Below, piece by piece: positions 1 through 7,219 of a DNA stretch of 45,982 nucleotides. Position 1 is the first letter of the stretch. Every line of letters begins with the position of its first letter. Made by a program: the position numbers and the translations under genes. The notes beneath the pieces are model-generated. The model made no database searches, was not told the DNA's origin, and was given only the letters and a program-made list of their open reading frames with translations. The DNA comes from Saccharofermentans sp. (GTDB lineage Bacteria; Bacillota; Clostridia; Saccharofermentanales; Saccharofermentanaceae): NCBI GenBank assembly GCA_024403715.1, contig JAKSRJ010000018.1:1-45982 (forward strand), written 5' to 3'.

Positions 1-108
1 CAGTTAAAATTGGCAATTCATTCAGAATTCCAAAAATCAATGTAATCAACTATGTTTTGCTCAATGCAAACAATAAATAATAAAGATTCGAACCAGAGTA
101 ATTGAATA

Positions 109-161
109 AGGTCATTGTTCAGATTTATAATCAACATAAGTCTGAACGATGACCTATTTTT
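109..161 (+). terminator. Hairpin plus T-run directly before the integrase RBS
   Basis: A 15-bp inverted repeat (109-123 with 141-155, one G-U pair, 17-nt loop) is followed by ATTTTT at 156-161, and the integrase ribosome binding site begins at 162. It has the form of a rho-independent terminator. No promoter fits between it and the TTG start at 175, so transcripts reaching the integrase from upstream must read through it. It may terminate an upstream gene outside the window or act as an attenuator. The rest of 1-174 shows no gene; GATTCGAACC at 85-94 is discussed as a finding. Confidence 0.65.
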
Positions 162-174
162 AAGGAGGTAAAAA

Positions 175-1341
175 TTGATTTCAGGTCATCTACAAATAAA
201 AAATGGAATGTACTATGTCGTACTAAGTTATATGACTAGTGATGGTAAAAGAAAGCAGCCATGGTTCCCTACAGGACTTTCAGAAAAGGGTAACAAACGC
301 AAAGCAGAGGAACTACTAAATAAATACAGAAAGGAATTCGTTCCGCCTGTAGAAGTTTATGAATCGGATTTGTCCCCTGATATGCTTTTTGCTGATTATA
401 TGGAAATGTGGTTAGAAATAATCAAGACATCCATAACACCAGTAACATTCTCTAGTTATACCTTTATGGTAAAGAAGAAAATTGCTCCATACTTTAGGAA
501 ACTCGGAGTAACTCTAAGACAGTTGGAAGCTCGTCATATTCAGAAGTTCTATATTCACGAGCTGAAGACAATATCTGCGAGCAGTGTGGTTCATGAACAT
601 GCTAACATTCACAAGGCACTCAAATATGCAGTTAAGATTGATTTGATTCCTAATAATCCATCTGACAAAGTTGAGAAGCCTAAGAAAGATAAGTATATAG
701 CTGAATACTATACACAGCAGGATTTGCAGAAGTTTTTTGAAGTTACGAAGGATCATCCTTATGGACTTATATTCCAGTTCACCGCCTTTTACGGATTACG
801 AAGAGGTGAAGCTGTTGGTCTTAAATGGAGTGCTATCGACTTTGAACGTAATACTTTTACTATCAGACATACAGTAACTGTAGTTAGAAACAATGGTAAA
901 AACGAGTTAATTAAAGCTGATAGAGCCAAGACAAAATCGAGTCTTAGAACTTTACCATTAGCTGATGTTTTCAAAGAAAAACTACTCAAGCTAAAAGAAC
1001 AGCAGAAACACAACAAGGAATTATGTGGTGATTGCTATAACAAAGAATTCGAAGAATACGTTTTCGTTGATGCAATTGGTAATCTGTTTCACCCTAACAA
1101 TGTATCTGATTCATTCAGAAAACTATTAGCTAAGAATGGATTGAAACACATTAGATTCCACGATTTGCGTCACAGTTGCGCATCTTTGCTACTCGATAGA
1201 GGTGTTGAGATGAAAGCTGTGCAGGAATGGCTTGGTCACAGTGACATAGGCACAACAGCAAATATCTATAGCCATTTGGAATTTAAGTCTAAGATTGCTT
1301 CTGCCAATGCAATTAGCGATGTATTAGATATTCCTGTCTAA
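175..1341 (+). CDS. int: Tyrosine recombinase / phage-type integrase
   Basis: Site-specific recombinase of the lambda-integrase family, 388 residues, typical of integrases of prophages and integrative elements. The N-terminal part (about 1-60) resembles the AP2-like arm-binding domain, about 70-165 is the SAM-like core-binding domain, and the catalytic domain occupies about 175-385. The catalytic set is visible: Arg209 in GLRRGE, a Lys near 252-254, His329-x-x-Arg332 in HDLRH, His355 in LGH and the nucleophile Tyr365 in NIYSH. The start is TTG at 175, chosen because AAGGAGGT at 162-169 lies 5 nt upstream. The gene ends 61 bp before the 3' end of tRNA-Ser, the usual place for an integrase of a tRNA-targeting element. 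No other mobile-element gene is in the window, so the rest lies to the left or is lost. Confidence 0.95.
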   Translation: MISGHLQIKNGMYYVVLSYMTSDGKRKQPWFPTGLSEKGNKRKAEELLNKYRKEFVPPVEVYESDLSPDMLFADYMEMWLEIIKTSITPVTFSSYTFMVKKKIAPYFRKLGVTLRQLEARHIQKFYIHELKTISASSVVHEHANIHKALKYAVKIDLIPNNPSDKVEKPKKDKYIAEYYTQQDLQKFFEVTKDHPYGLIFQFTAFYGLRRGEAVGLKWSAIDFERNTFTIRHTVTVVRNNGKNELIKADRAKTKSSLRTLPLADVFKEKLLKLKEQQKHNKELCGDCYNKEFEEYVFVDAIGNLFHPNNVSDSFRKLLAKNGLKHIRFHDLRHSCASLLLDRGVEMKAVQEWLGHSDIGTTANIYSHLEFKSKIASANAISDVLDIPV

Positions 1342-1369
1342 GCTATTAACTAGAATTCTTCGCATATAA

Positions 1370-1400
1370 AATGCAGTCCGATTCAAAATCAGACTGCATT
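1370..1400 (-). terminator. Terminator downstream of tRNA-Ser
   Basis: Inverted repeat AATGCAGTC (1370-1378) and GACTGCATT (1392-1400), with an inner 4-bp stem (1380-1383 with 1387-1390) after one mismatch. Read on the minus strand it is followed by a T-rich stretch (TTTTATAT), so it fits as the terminator of the tRNA-Ser transcript. It could also limit transcription leaving the integrase on the plus strand, although the T-run on that side is poor. Confidence 0.75.
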
Positions 1401-1402
1401 CT

Positions 1403-1490
1403 TGGCGGAGAGCTGGGGATTCGAACCCCAGGTACATTGCTGTACACGACTTTTCGAGAGTCGCACCTTCGACCACTCGGACAGCTCTCC
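1403..1490 (-). tRNA. serU: tRNA-Ser (anticodon CGA)
   Basis: On the minus strand the sequence begins GGAGAGCTGTCCGAGTGG and ends GCTCTCCGCCA, giving a 7-bp acceptor stem, discriminator G and an encoded CCA at 1405-1403. The anticodon arm CGACT-CTCGAAA-AGTCG has anticodon CGA, which reads UCG serine codons. A long variable arm (GTACAGCAATGTAC) and a T-arm with GGTTCGAATCC complete a class II serine tRNA of 88 nt including CCA. Its 3' end faces the integrase, so it is the probable integration target. Confidence 0.95.
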
Positions 1491-1511
1491 AGGTCGAACT
1501 ATTTTTATCAA

Positions 1512-1545
1512 TTTCTTGCACAAATGCAAGAAAAACGTGCAAGAA
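1512..1545 (-). promoter_or_regulatory. Three TGCAAGAA repeats upstream of tRNA-Ser
   Basis: TTTCTTGCA at 1512-1520 forms a 9-bp palindrome with TGCAAGAAA at 1525-1533, and a third copy, TGCAAGAA, lies at 1538-1545. The block sits 22-55 bp before the 5' end of tRNA-Ser. On the minus strand TTGCAT with TAAAAA 16 bp later could be the tRNA promoter, so the repeats overlap the likely -35 region. Regulator site or part of a hairpin; the function is inferred. The remaining part of 1546-1700 shows no gene. Confidence 0.4.
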
Positions 1546-1730
1546 AAAACGATTTTTCAAAATTTGAACCGTTCGAAAAGCTTGAAATACAAGGATTTCT
1601 TACGGACGAAATGACCACAACCGATAATTATTTCGAGTGCGCCTCGTTATGACCACTTCGATATATCTCCAAGTACCAATACAGTATAAGACTTGGCAAA
1701 ATTAATGCAAGACAATCACGCTAAATAGTG

Positions 1731-1736
1731 TATAAT
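1731..1736 (+). promoter_or_regulatory. -10 box of the EamA transporter gene (possible leaderless start)
   Basis: A perfect TATAAT lies 7 nt before the ATG at 1744. Initiation normally occurs about 7 nt after the -10 box, so the mRNA would begin at or next to the start codon. No ribosome binding site precedes the ATG. The -35 is weak (AAGACA at 1709-1714, 16-bp spacing). Confidence 0.55.
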
Positions 1737-1743
1737 CACACGC

Positions 1744-2646
1744 ATGCGTAAAACATCACTTAAGGGAGTTCTAATATTACTTTTAACAGCCGTCATCTGG
1801 GGTAGTTCTTTTGTTGCCCAAGAAGTCGGTATGGAATCTATTGACGCATTCACATACACAGCTATTAGAACAATTCTTGGTGCTCTTATGCTCCTCCCTG
1901 TAGTTTTGATTGTAAACAAGGGCTTCGACTTTAAGAAAAGCACTTTACTAGCAGGTGTAGTCTTAGGAATTGACTTTTCTATCGCTCAGAACTTCCAGCA
2001 GTTTGCATTTTACCACTCAACCTCAGGCAAAATTGCATTTATCACTGCATTTTATATGTTCTTTGTACCTCTCTTTTCATTGTTCCTTAAGAAAAAGGTA
2101 CGACTCCTCACTTGGGCAGCAATTTTACTAGGTCTTGTAGGTCTCTTCCTGCTTTGCATCAACCCAGAGGACATGACTGCAATTAACCGAGGCGACATTC
2201 AGGCATTCTTCTGCGCTGTATTCTATGCGGTTCAGATCATGTTAATCGACTACTACGTAGAAAAAGACATCAACGGCATTCAGCTTTCATTCATGCAGTT
2301 TGTTGTTGCAGCTATTATTTCAAGCGTACTGATGTTTATATTTGAGACTCCAACTATCGCTAATATCAAGATTGCAGCTATCCCTCTTGCTTATTCAGGA
2401 ATCATGAGTTGCGGTATAGCTTATACTTTGCAAATTATCGGACAAAAGCACACAAGCCCAGTAATAGCTTCACTACTTATGTGTCTCGAATCAGTATTTG
2501 CAGTTATTTCAGCAGCGCTTATTCTCCATCAGGTAATGAGTCTTAGAGAAGGTCTTGGCTGCATCATTATGTTTGTAGCTATCATCCTTTCGCAGCTTGC
2601 AGAAGTAATAGCTCCTAAGAAAAACGAGAAGCCTGCTACAAACTAA
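1744..2646 (+). CDS. EamA/DMT-superfamily transporter
   Basis: Membrane transporter of the drug/metabolite transporter superfamily, 300 residues, the normal length for the two-EamA-domain type with ten membrane helices. The opening KGVLILLLTAVIWGSSFVAQ is the hallmark first helix, with the family's W-G-S-S-F motif; the second EamA repeat starts near residue 150. The substrate (amino acid, metabolite or drug) cannot be told from sequence. The ATG at 1744 matches the usual family N-terminus, although no ribosome binding site precedes it. The stop is 1 bp from the convergent cbiO stop, with no terminator between them. Confidence 0.9.
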   Translation: MRKTSLKGVLILLLTAVIWGSSFVAQEVGMESIDAFTYTAIRTILGALMLLPVVLIVNKGFDFKKSTLLAGVVLGIDFSIAQNFQQFAFYHSTSGKIAFITAFYMFFVPLFSLFLKKKVRLLTWAAILLGLVGLFLLCINPEDMTAINRGDIQAFFCAVFYAVQIMLIDYYVEKDINGIQLSFMQFVVAAIISSVLMFIFETPTIANIKIAAIPLAYSGIMSCGIAYTLQIIGQKHTSPVIASLLMCLESVFAVISAALILHQVMSLREGLGCIIMFVAIILSQLAEVIAPKKNEKPATN

Positions 2647-2647
2647 T

Positions 2648-3346
2648 TTATAGCCCGTGATTAAGCAGCAATTGCTCGTCGCCTAAGATTTCTTCAGGGG
2701 CGCCGATTTTGATGATTTTGCCCTGGTCTAGAAGTATCACACGCTCGCATAATTCACCTATCATCGCGAGATCATGAGAAGCGATAAACTTTGTACCAGG
2801 AATACTCTTAAGCACGCCTATTAGTATCCTTCTACTCTTAGGATCAAGCGCAACTGAAGGTTCGTCTAGAAGCAAAAGTTCTGGCTTTAACGACAGTATA
2901 GATGCGATAGCAGCTCTCTTCTTCTGGCCTCCTGATAGATGGTGAATTGGCTTATCAGCTAAGTCCAACATATCAACCTGAGATAGCGCCCACTCTACTC
3001 GAGATTTTACTTCCTCATCCGAGTAGCCGTAATTCTCTGGGCCAAATGCAACATCATCTCTAACTCGAGACAAGAACAACTGATTATCAGAGTTTTGGAA
3101 TAAATACCCGACTTTCTTACGAATCTCGACATAGTTTCTCTTCTCGACCTTAAGATTATCAACAACTAGTAGTCCCTCATATGAATCGCATATGCCAACC
3201 AAAAGCTTAAGAAGCGTAGATTTACCAGCACCGTTAGCACCGATTAAGCCAACCGTCTCTCCCCTTTTTATCTCGAAAGTAACATCATCTAGTACCTTTT
3301 TGCCGTTCTTAGAGTACTGATATGTTAGGTTTTCTATCTTTATCAT
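2648..3346 (-). CDS. cbiO: ECF nickel/cobalt transporter ATPase CbiO/LarO
   Basis: ATP-binding subunit of an energy-coupling-factor metal importer, 232 residues. Visible motifs are Walker A GANGAGKST (36-44), Q-loop FQNSDNQLF (around 84-91), ABC signature LSGGQ (137-141), Walker B LLLLDEP (157-163) and H-loop His191. The start at 3346 was chosen over a longer frame because its ATG overlaps the cbiQ stop (ATGA), with GGGGG upstream. It is the last gene of larB-larC-larE-cbiM-cbiQ-cbiO, so nickel is the inferred substrate, as in the Lar(MN)QO importer of lactobacilli. Confidence 0.93.
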   Translation of the reverse strand: MIKIENLTYQYSKNGKKVLDDVTFEIKRGETVGLIGANGAGKSTLLKLLVGICDSYEGLLVVDNLKVEKRNYVEIRKKVGYLFQNSDNQLFLSRVRDDVAFGPENYGYSDEEVKSRVEWALSQVDMLDLADKPIHHLSGGQKKRAAIASILSLKPELLLLDEPSVALDPKSRRILIGVLKSIPGTKFIASHDLAMIGELCERVILLDQGKIIKIGAPEEILGDEQLLLNHGL

Positions 3347-4155
3347 GTAATTAATCCCCCAATCCATTCGAGAATAGGAAATAGGCGTAAGCTAACAATT
3401 ACCACTATCCAGCTTACTGCATACATCAAGCTCTTACTTGTAGATGCTCGCGCCTTATATCTCTTACGATCAAAATCAAAGTTACCGTTATATCCACGAA
3501 GAAGCATACTGTCGTAAATATCCTGGGAACGATCCATACTGCGTAATAGTATCTGTCCCACAAATGGTCCCCACGCTTTTATGTTAATCCCTTTTTGACC
3601 TGGAGCACGAATGCTGTAAGCAATCGACGTATTTTTAACTTCCTGAAGTAACACTGTAAGATAGCGATATATAAGCATCACCACGGTTACTAGAAGCTCT
3701 GGCACTTTCAAAATACGAAGAGAAGAACAGATGCCACTAATACCTGTTTCTGCCACCAGGATATACGTAGCACATACTGTAAGGACTCCCTTAACAAAAA
3801 GAGTAAGCATCGAGACCATACCATAGGTGATAGTAATTCTACCCATTGTAGTAAGTATGCCACGATCAAATATCGGGTTTGCTATACCAATTAAAAGTAG
3901 CATCAAAAGAATAACCTTCACGCGCTTAAGCATCGACATAACAGGAATATCATCAACAAAAGTTTTCAACACGATATAAACCATCATGCCAAAAAGAGCC
4001 GTCATCTGATACTTACCAAACGATATCGTCGTCACGATAAATACCAAGGTAACTAGCAGCCTAGATACTGGATGTATTGGGCTATCTTGTCTTTTCCTTG
4101 CTTGACCTTCCACATCGTGGAAAAGCTCTAAAGCGCGGTCGATTCCTTTATTCAT
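3343..4155 (-). CDS. cbiQ: ECF transporter transmembrane subunit CbiQ/LarQ
   Basis: Transmembrane coupling subunit (T component) of the metal ECF importer, 270 residues, with about five to six hydrophobic segments. The cytoplasmic coupling motifs that contact the ATPase are seen as SIRAPGQKG and MLLRGYNG, the second a form of the family A/S-R-G motif. The start overlaps the end of cbiM by 8 bp and its end overlaps cbiO by 4 bp, implying translational coupling. Metal specificity comes from the CbiM partner, not from this subunit. Confidence 0.92.
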   Translation of the reverse strand: MNKGIDRALELFHDVEGQARKRQDSPIHPVSRLLVTLVFIVTTISFGKYQMTALFGMMVYIVLKTFVDDIPVMSMLKRVKVILLMLLLIGIANPIFDRGILTTMGRITITYGMVSMLTLFVKGVLTVCATYILVAETGISGICSSLRILKVPELLVTVVMLIYRYLTVLLQEVKNTSIAYSIRAPGQKGINIKAWGPFVGQILLRSMDRSQDIYDSMLLRGYNGNFDFDRKRYKARASTSKSLMYAVSWIVVIVSLRLFPILEWIGGLIT

Positions 4156-5167
4156 AATTCTGGTTTATTTTCTTTCCTCGCACTTGTTTTAGAGTCTTAA
4201 TACTTAAACCTACCAAAACACAAAATACGATTACCAACAAAGCGCCAGCAACGCCAGACAGAGATGTTCCTGCCGCGGATTCACTGTTAGGCAAAGAGTA
4301 ATCTGGAAGAATTGCTATACTCTCCTGAACGCCTTCAAGAGTCTCATGAATACCACTAGGTGTAGCAAGCTCAGTATCACCTGTTACTTTCTCGATTGAC
4401 CACTCTAGGCCATCTGGATGAGTGGAAGCAAATAATGACACTACACCAGCAACAACTAAAGATAAAGCAGCAATAATAACGATAAATGTTTTATAAGAAA
4501 CCTTAGATTTCTTAGCATTTTCCTTGTCGTAGCCAACCAAAAGTTCAGGCCTTGTCTCATACACAAAGCAAAGAACTGCAGTCGTAATTAAGCCTTCACC
4601 AAGACCTATAGCTAAGTGAATAGGCTGCATCAAGCCAACAAAAAGCGCGAAAGGCAATTCTGTAATGCCTGAAGCTAGCGTCTCTAATACAACCGAGAAA
4701 GCTCCAAGCTGCAAAGTGAGTATGCATCCTAGAATAGAAGCGATAGTTATCTTCTTTTTGTTAATTCCATTCTTCATAATAAGGCGCCAGATTACGGCCC
4801 CACCAATAAAGCAACCATAGAAAGCCATGTTCCAGATATTTGCTCCAAGCGCTAGTATTCCACCATCAGCAAAGAGCAAACACTGTAAAAGCAGGACTCC
4901 TATCATAGTAAGAAATGAAGCTTCTGGACCTAATAAAGCAGCCATCAAAAAGCCACCACACAAGTGACCAGAAGAACCCGTTCCTGGAATAGTAAAATTA
5001 ATCATCTGTGTAGCAAAGACTAAAGCTCCCATAACCCCCATTACAGGAACCTTAAGGTTCTCTTCACTTCTACGTAGTTTGTTAACAGAATAGCAAGTTG
5101 CTAGTCCTGAACAAACATACATAGCTCCACCTACAGCTGCTGAGAGCAGCGGATCTGCCATATGCAT
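4148..5167 (-). CDS. cbiM: Fused CbiM-CbiN nickel-binding permease, Lar(MN)-like
   Basis: Substrate-specific permease of the ECF nickel/cobalt importer, 339 residues. Residues about 1-210 are the CbiM/NikM core, starting MHMADPLLSAAVG; His2 of this family coordinates the metal with the N-terminal amine, which supports the ATG at 5167. After a hydrophilic linker, about 220-330 contain a membrane helix, the extracytoplasmic motif HPDGLEWS and a second helix, the signature of CbiN/NikN (PDGLE domain). Thus M and N components are fused and no separate cbiN is present. GGGGG lies 8 nt before the start, and 1 bp separates it from larE. Nickel is inferred from the lar genes. Confidence 0.92.
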   Translation of the reverse strand: MHMADPLLSAAVGGAMYVCSGLATCYSVNKLRRSEENLKVPVMGVMGALVFATQMINFTIPGTGSSGHLCGGFLMAALLGPEASFLTMIGVLLLQCLLFADGGILALGANIWNMAFYGCFIGGAVIWRLIMKNGINKKKITIASILGCILTLQLGAFSVVLETLASGITELPFALFVGLMQPIHLAIGLGEGLITTAVLCFVYETRPELLVGYDKENAKKSKVSYKTFIVIIAALSLVVAGVVSLFASTHPDGLEWSIEKVTGDTELATPSGIHETLEGVQESIAILPDYSLPNSESAAGTSLSGVAGALLVIVFCVLVGLSIKTLKQVRGKKINQNYE

Positions 5168-5168
5168 A

Positions 5169-6005
5169 TTATTGTCCCCCTTGATTTATAATCGTCTCAT
5201 TCATACTTCCGGTTCGATACCCCTTAAGATCTAAGGTTACATAATCAAATCCGATTGCCTTTAACTTATCGTGAATATCTAATCTATAAGTCTCATCTAA
5301 GAACAAACCGATATTCTCTGGAAGCACCTCAATTCGAGCCATATTTCCATGGATTCTTACACGGAATTGAAGCAGACCTTTGGCCTTCAAGTATTCTTCA
5401 GCCTGCTCCACCATTGATAACTTACTAGAGGTAATTTTCTCTCCATATACGAAGCGAGATGCAAGGCAAGCAAAAGATGGCTTCTCCCATGTTGGAAGAT
5501 TCAACTCGCGAGATAAAAAACGAATCTCATCCTTATAAAGATTTGCTGTTCTAAGTGGGCTTGTTACTCCTAATTCTTCTACTGCCTTAAGACCCGGGCG
5601 ATAGTCGCCGAGATCATCCATGTTAGAGCCTTCTGCCACATACTCGATTCCGTTTTTACGAGCGACTTCCTGTATTCTAGTAAAAATCTCTTTTTTACAG
5701 TGGTAGCAGCGATCCTTAGGGTTATCTTCAAAACCTGGAATAGCTAAGGCATCTACATTACAAACTATCTGCTTGATTCCCTCTTTTTTACAAAATTCAT
5801 CAGCCTCGTTTTTCTCACGAGTCGAGAACACGTTAGAACTACACGTAACAGCGATAGCCTTCTCGCCTAAGACATCGTGAGCTACCTTTAATAAAAAAGT
5901 AGAATCTACGCCGCCCGAGAAGCCAACAGCAAGGCTACCCAGTTCCTTAAGATAGTCTTTTAAAGCCTGAAGCTTTTCTTTTGATACTACTTCGCTTACT
6001 TTCAT
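5169..6005 (-). CDS. larE: LarE, sulfur transferase for the nickel-pincer cofactor
   Basis: LarE adenylates the carboxylates of pyridinium-3,5-biscarboxylic acid mononucleotide and replaces them with thiocarboxylates. The PP-loop motif SGGVDS is at 30-35, in a 278-residue protein of normal family length. Cys180 (SFACLASRF) matches the Cys176 that the Lactobacillus plantarum enzyme sacrifices. This protein also has Cys100 and Cys103 (CYHC), giving the three active-site cysteines described for iron-sulfur LarE homologues that take sulfur from a 4Fe-4S cluster, so it may be catalytic rather than sacrificial (inference). The ATG shares one base with the larC stop (TAATG). Confidence 0.95.
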   Translation of the reverse strand: MKVSEVVSKEKLQALKDYLKELGSLAVGFSGGVDSTFLLKVAHDVLGEKAIAVTCSSNVFSTREKNEADEFCKKEGIKQIVCNVDALAIPGFEDNPKDRCYHCKKEIFTRIQEVARKNGIEYVAEGSNMDDLGDYRPGLKAVEELGVTSPLRTANLYKDEIRFLSRELNLPTWEKPSFACLASRFVYGEKITSSKLSMVEQAEEYLKAKGLLQFRVRIHGNMARIEVLPENIGLFLDETYRLDIHDKLKAIGFDYVTLDLKGYRTGSMNETIINQGGQ

Positions 6006-7219
6006 TACAGGTTTAATTCCTTTACTACTTCGCGATATGATTTACCAGTATTAAGAGCTATTCTTGCCACATCTTCATACTCTGGTTTTGACTTATGGAT
6101 ATCGCCCAGCCAGGCATTTTTTACACGAACAGTTCCGTAGCTTGTCTCTATCTCACTAACCTCGCGATTCATCACGGTGCGCTCACAAATCTTCTTACGC
6201 ACACCAAGTGTTGTTGTGTGCTTAAGCAAAAGATTAGTAATTCGATCTGAATCCTCTTCCTTTGCCATCACTACTACCATGTAGCCAGGGCGGGATTTCT
6301 TCATCTGAACAGGAACGATAAAGGCATCCAAAGCGCCTTCATCCATAAGAAGATTTAATGTAAATCCCAGTTCTTCCCCAGTCGCATCATCCAGATTACA
6401 ATTAAGCTCCACGATAGCTGGCTTTTTCTCTTCAGATTCACCTACGAATACACGTACGATATTAGCTGCTTCAAACTCTTTGTTACCGCTACCAATACCG
6501 ATTTTCTCAGTAATCATAGCTGGCATATCACCAAACTCATCTGCAAAGTATTTCAAAATCGCAGCTCCTGTTGGTGTACATAGCTCACCCTTAATTCTTC
6601 CACCATACATCGGAACGCCCTGCAAAATATGAGCAGTAGCAGGTGTTGGCACTGGGAGAACTCCATGTGCGCATCGAACATTGCCAGAGCCTACATGAAC
6701 TGGACTACAAACAATTCTATCTGCTCCGATTAACTCCATAAGAAGACATACAGCGGTTACATCAGCGATAGCATCCATATTCCCAACTTCATGGAAATGA
6801 ATCTCAGATACAGGCTTACCATGAGCATGACTCTCAGCCTCTGCGATTAAGTTATAAATACCTAGAATATCCTTCTTAACCTTAGCTGAAACATCAAGCT
6901 TATTAACAATATGGTCTACATCAGCCATAGATGTATGATGATGTCCATGATGGTGTTCATGCTCGTGGTGATGTTCCTCATGGTGATGATGCTCGTGAAC
7001 GTCTTCACTAACCTCTTCCTCGCCATTTACATATACGTGCATATGCGCACCACGAATACCACAGGAAAGCTTATAATCTCTCTCATAAATAACGCCTGGT
7101 ATATCAAGCGACTTAAGTTTCTCCATAAAAGCATCTACATCAGGAATTAATTCAGACAAAGCTGCTGTAAGCATATCGCCAGCAGCGCCCATATTACATT
7201 CGATATATAGAGTTCTCAT
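6005..7219 (-). CDS. larC: LarC, nickel insertase for the nickel-pincer cofactor
   Basis: LarC inserts nickel into pyridinium-3,5-bisthiocarboxylic acid mononucleotide, a CTP-dependent step known from lactobacilli. The protein has 404 residues in one uninterrupted frame, unlike L. plantarum, where larC is split into C1 and C2 and the full protein needs a programmed frameshift. The N-terminal IECNMGAAGDM motif is typical of the family. Residues 75-95 are an extreme histidine tract (15 His in 21 positions, separated mostly by Glu), a likely nickel store or delivery site. It overlaps larB by 4 bp and is followed at once by larE. Confidence 0.95.
   Translation of the reverse strand: MRTLYIECNMGAAGDMLTAALSELIPDVDAFMEKLKSLDIPGVIYERDYKLSCGIRGAHMHVYVNGEEEVSEDVHEHHHHEEHHHEHEHHHGHHHTSMADVDHIVNKLDVSAKVKKDILGIYNLIAEAESHAHGKPVSEIHFHEVGNMDAIADVTAVCLLMELIGADRIVCSPVHVGSGNVRCAHGVLPVPTPATAHILQGVPMYGGRIKGELCTPTGAAILKYFADEFGDMPAMITEKIGIGSGNKEFEAANIVRVFVGESEEKKPAIVELNCNLDDATGEELGFTLNLLMDEGALDAFIVPVQMKKSRPGYMVVVMAKEEDSDRITNLLLKHTTTLGVRKKICERTVMNREVSEIETSYGTVRVKNAWLGDIHKSKPEYEDVARIALNTGKSYREVVKELNL

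Noticed and set aside
1..1490. Complete prophage or integrative element
   Set aside because: Only the integrase is present in the window; no other phage, conjugation or replication genes accompany it.
1324..1652. Open frames on both strands across the tRNA-Ser region
   Set aside because: They run through the tRNA gene and its terminator, have no ribosome binding sites and no recognisable protein features.
6911..7150. Plus-strand frame rich in Met and Val opposite larC
   Set aside because: It is the antisense image of the histidine tract; low complexity explains it.
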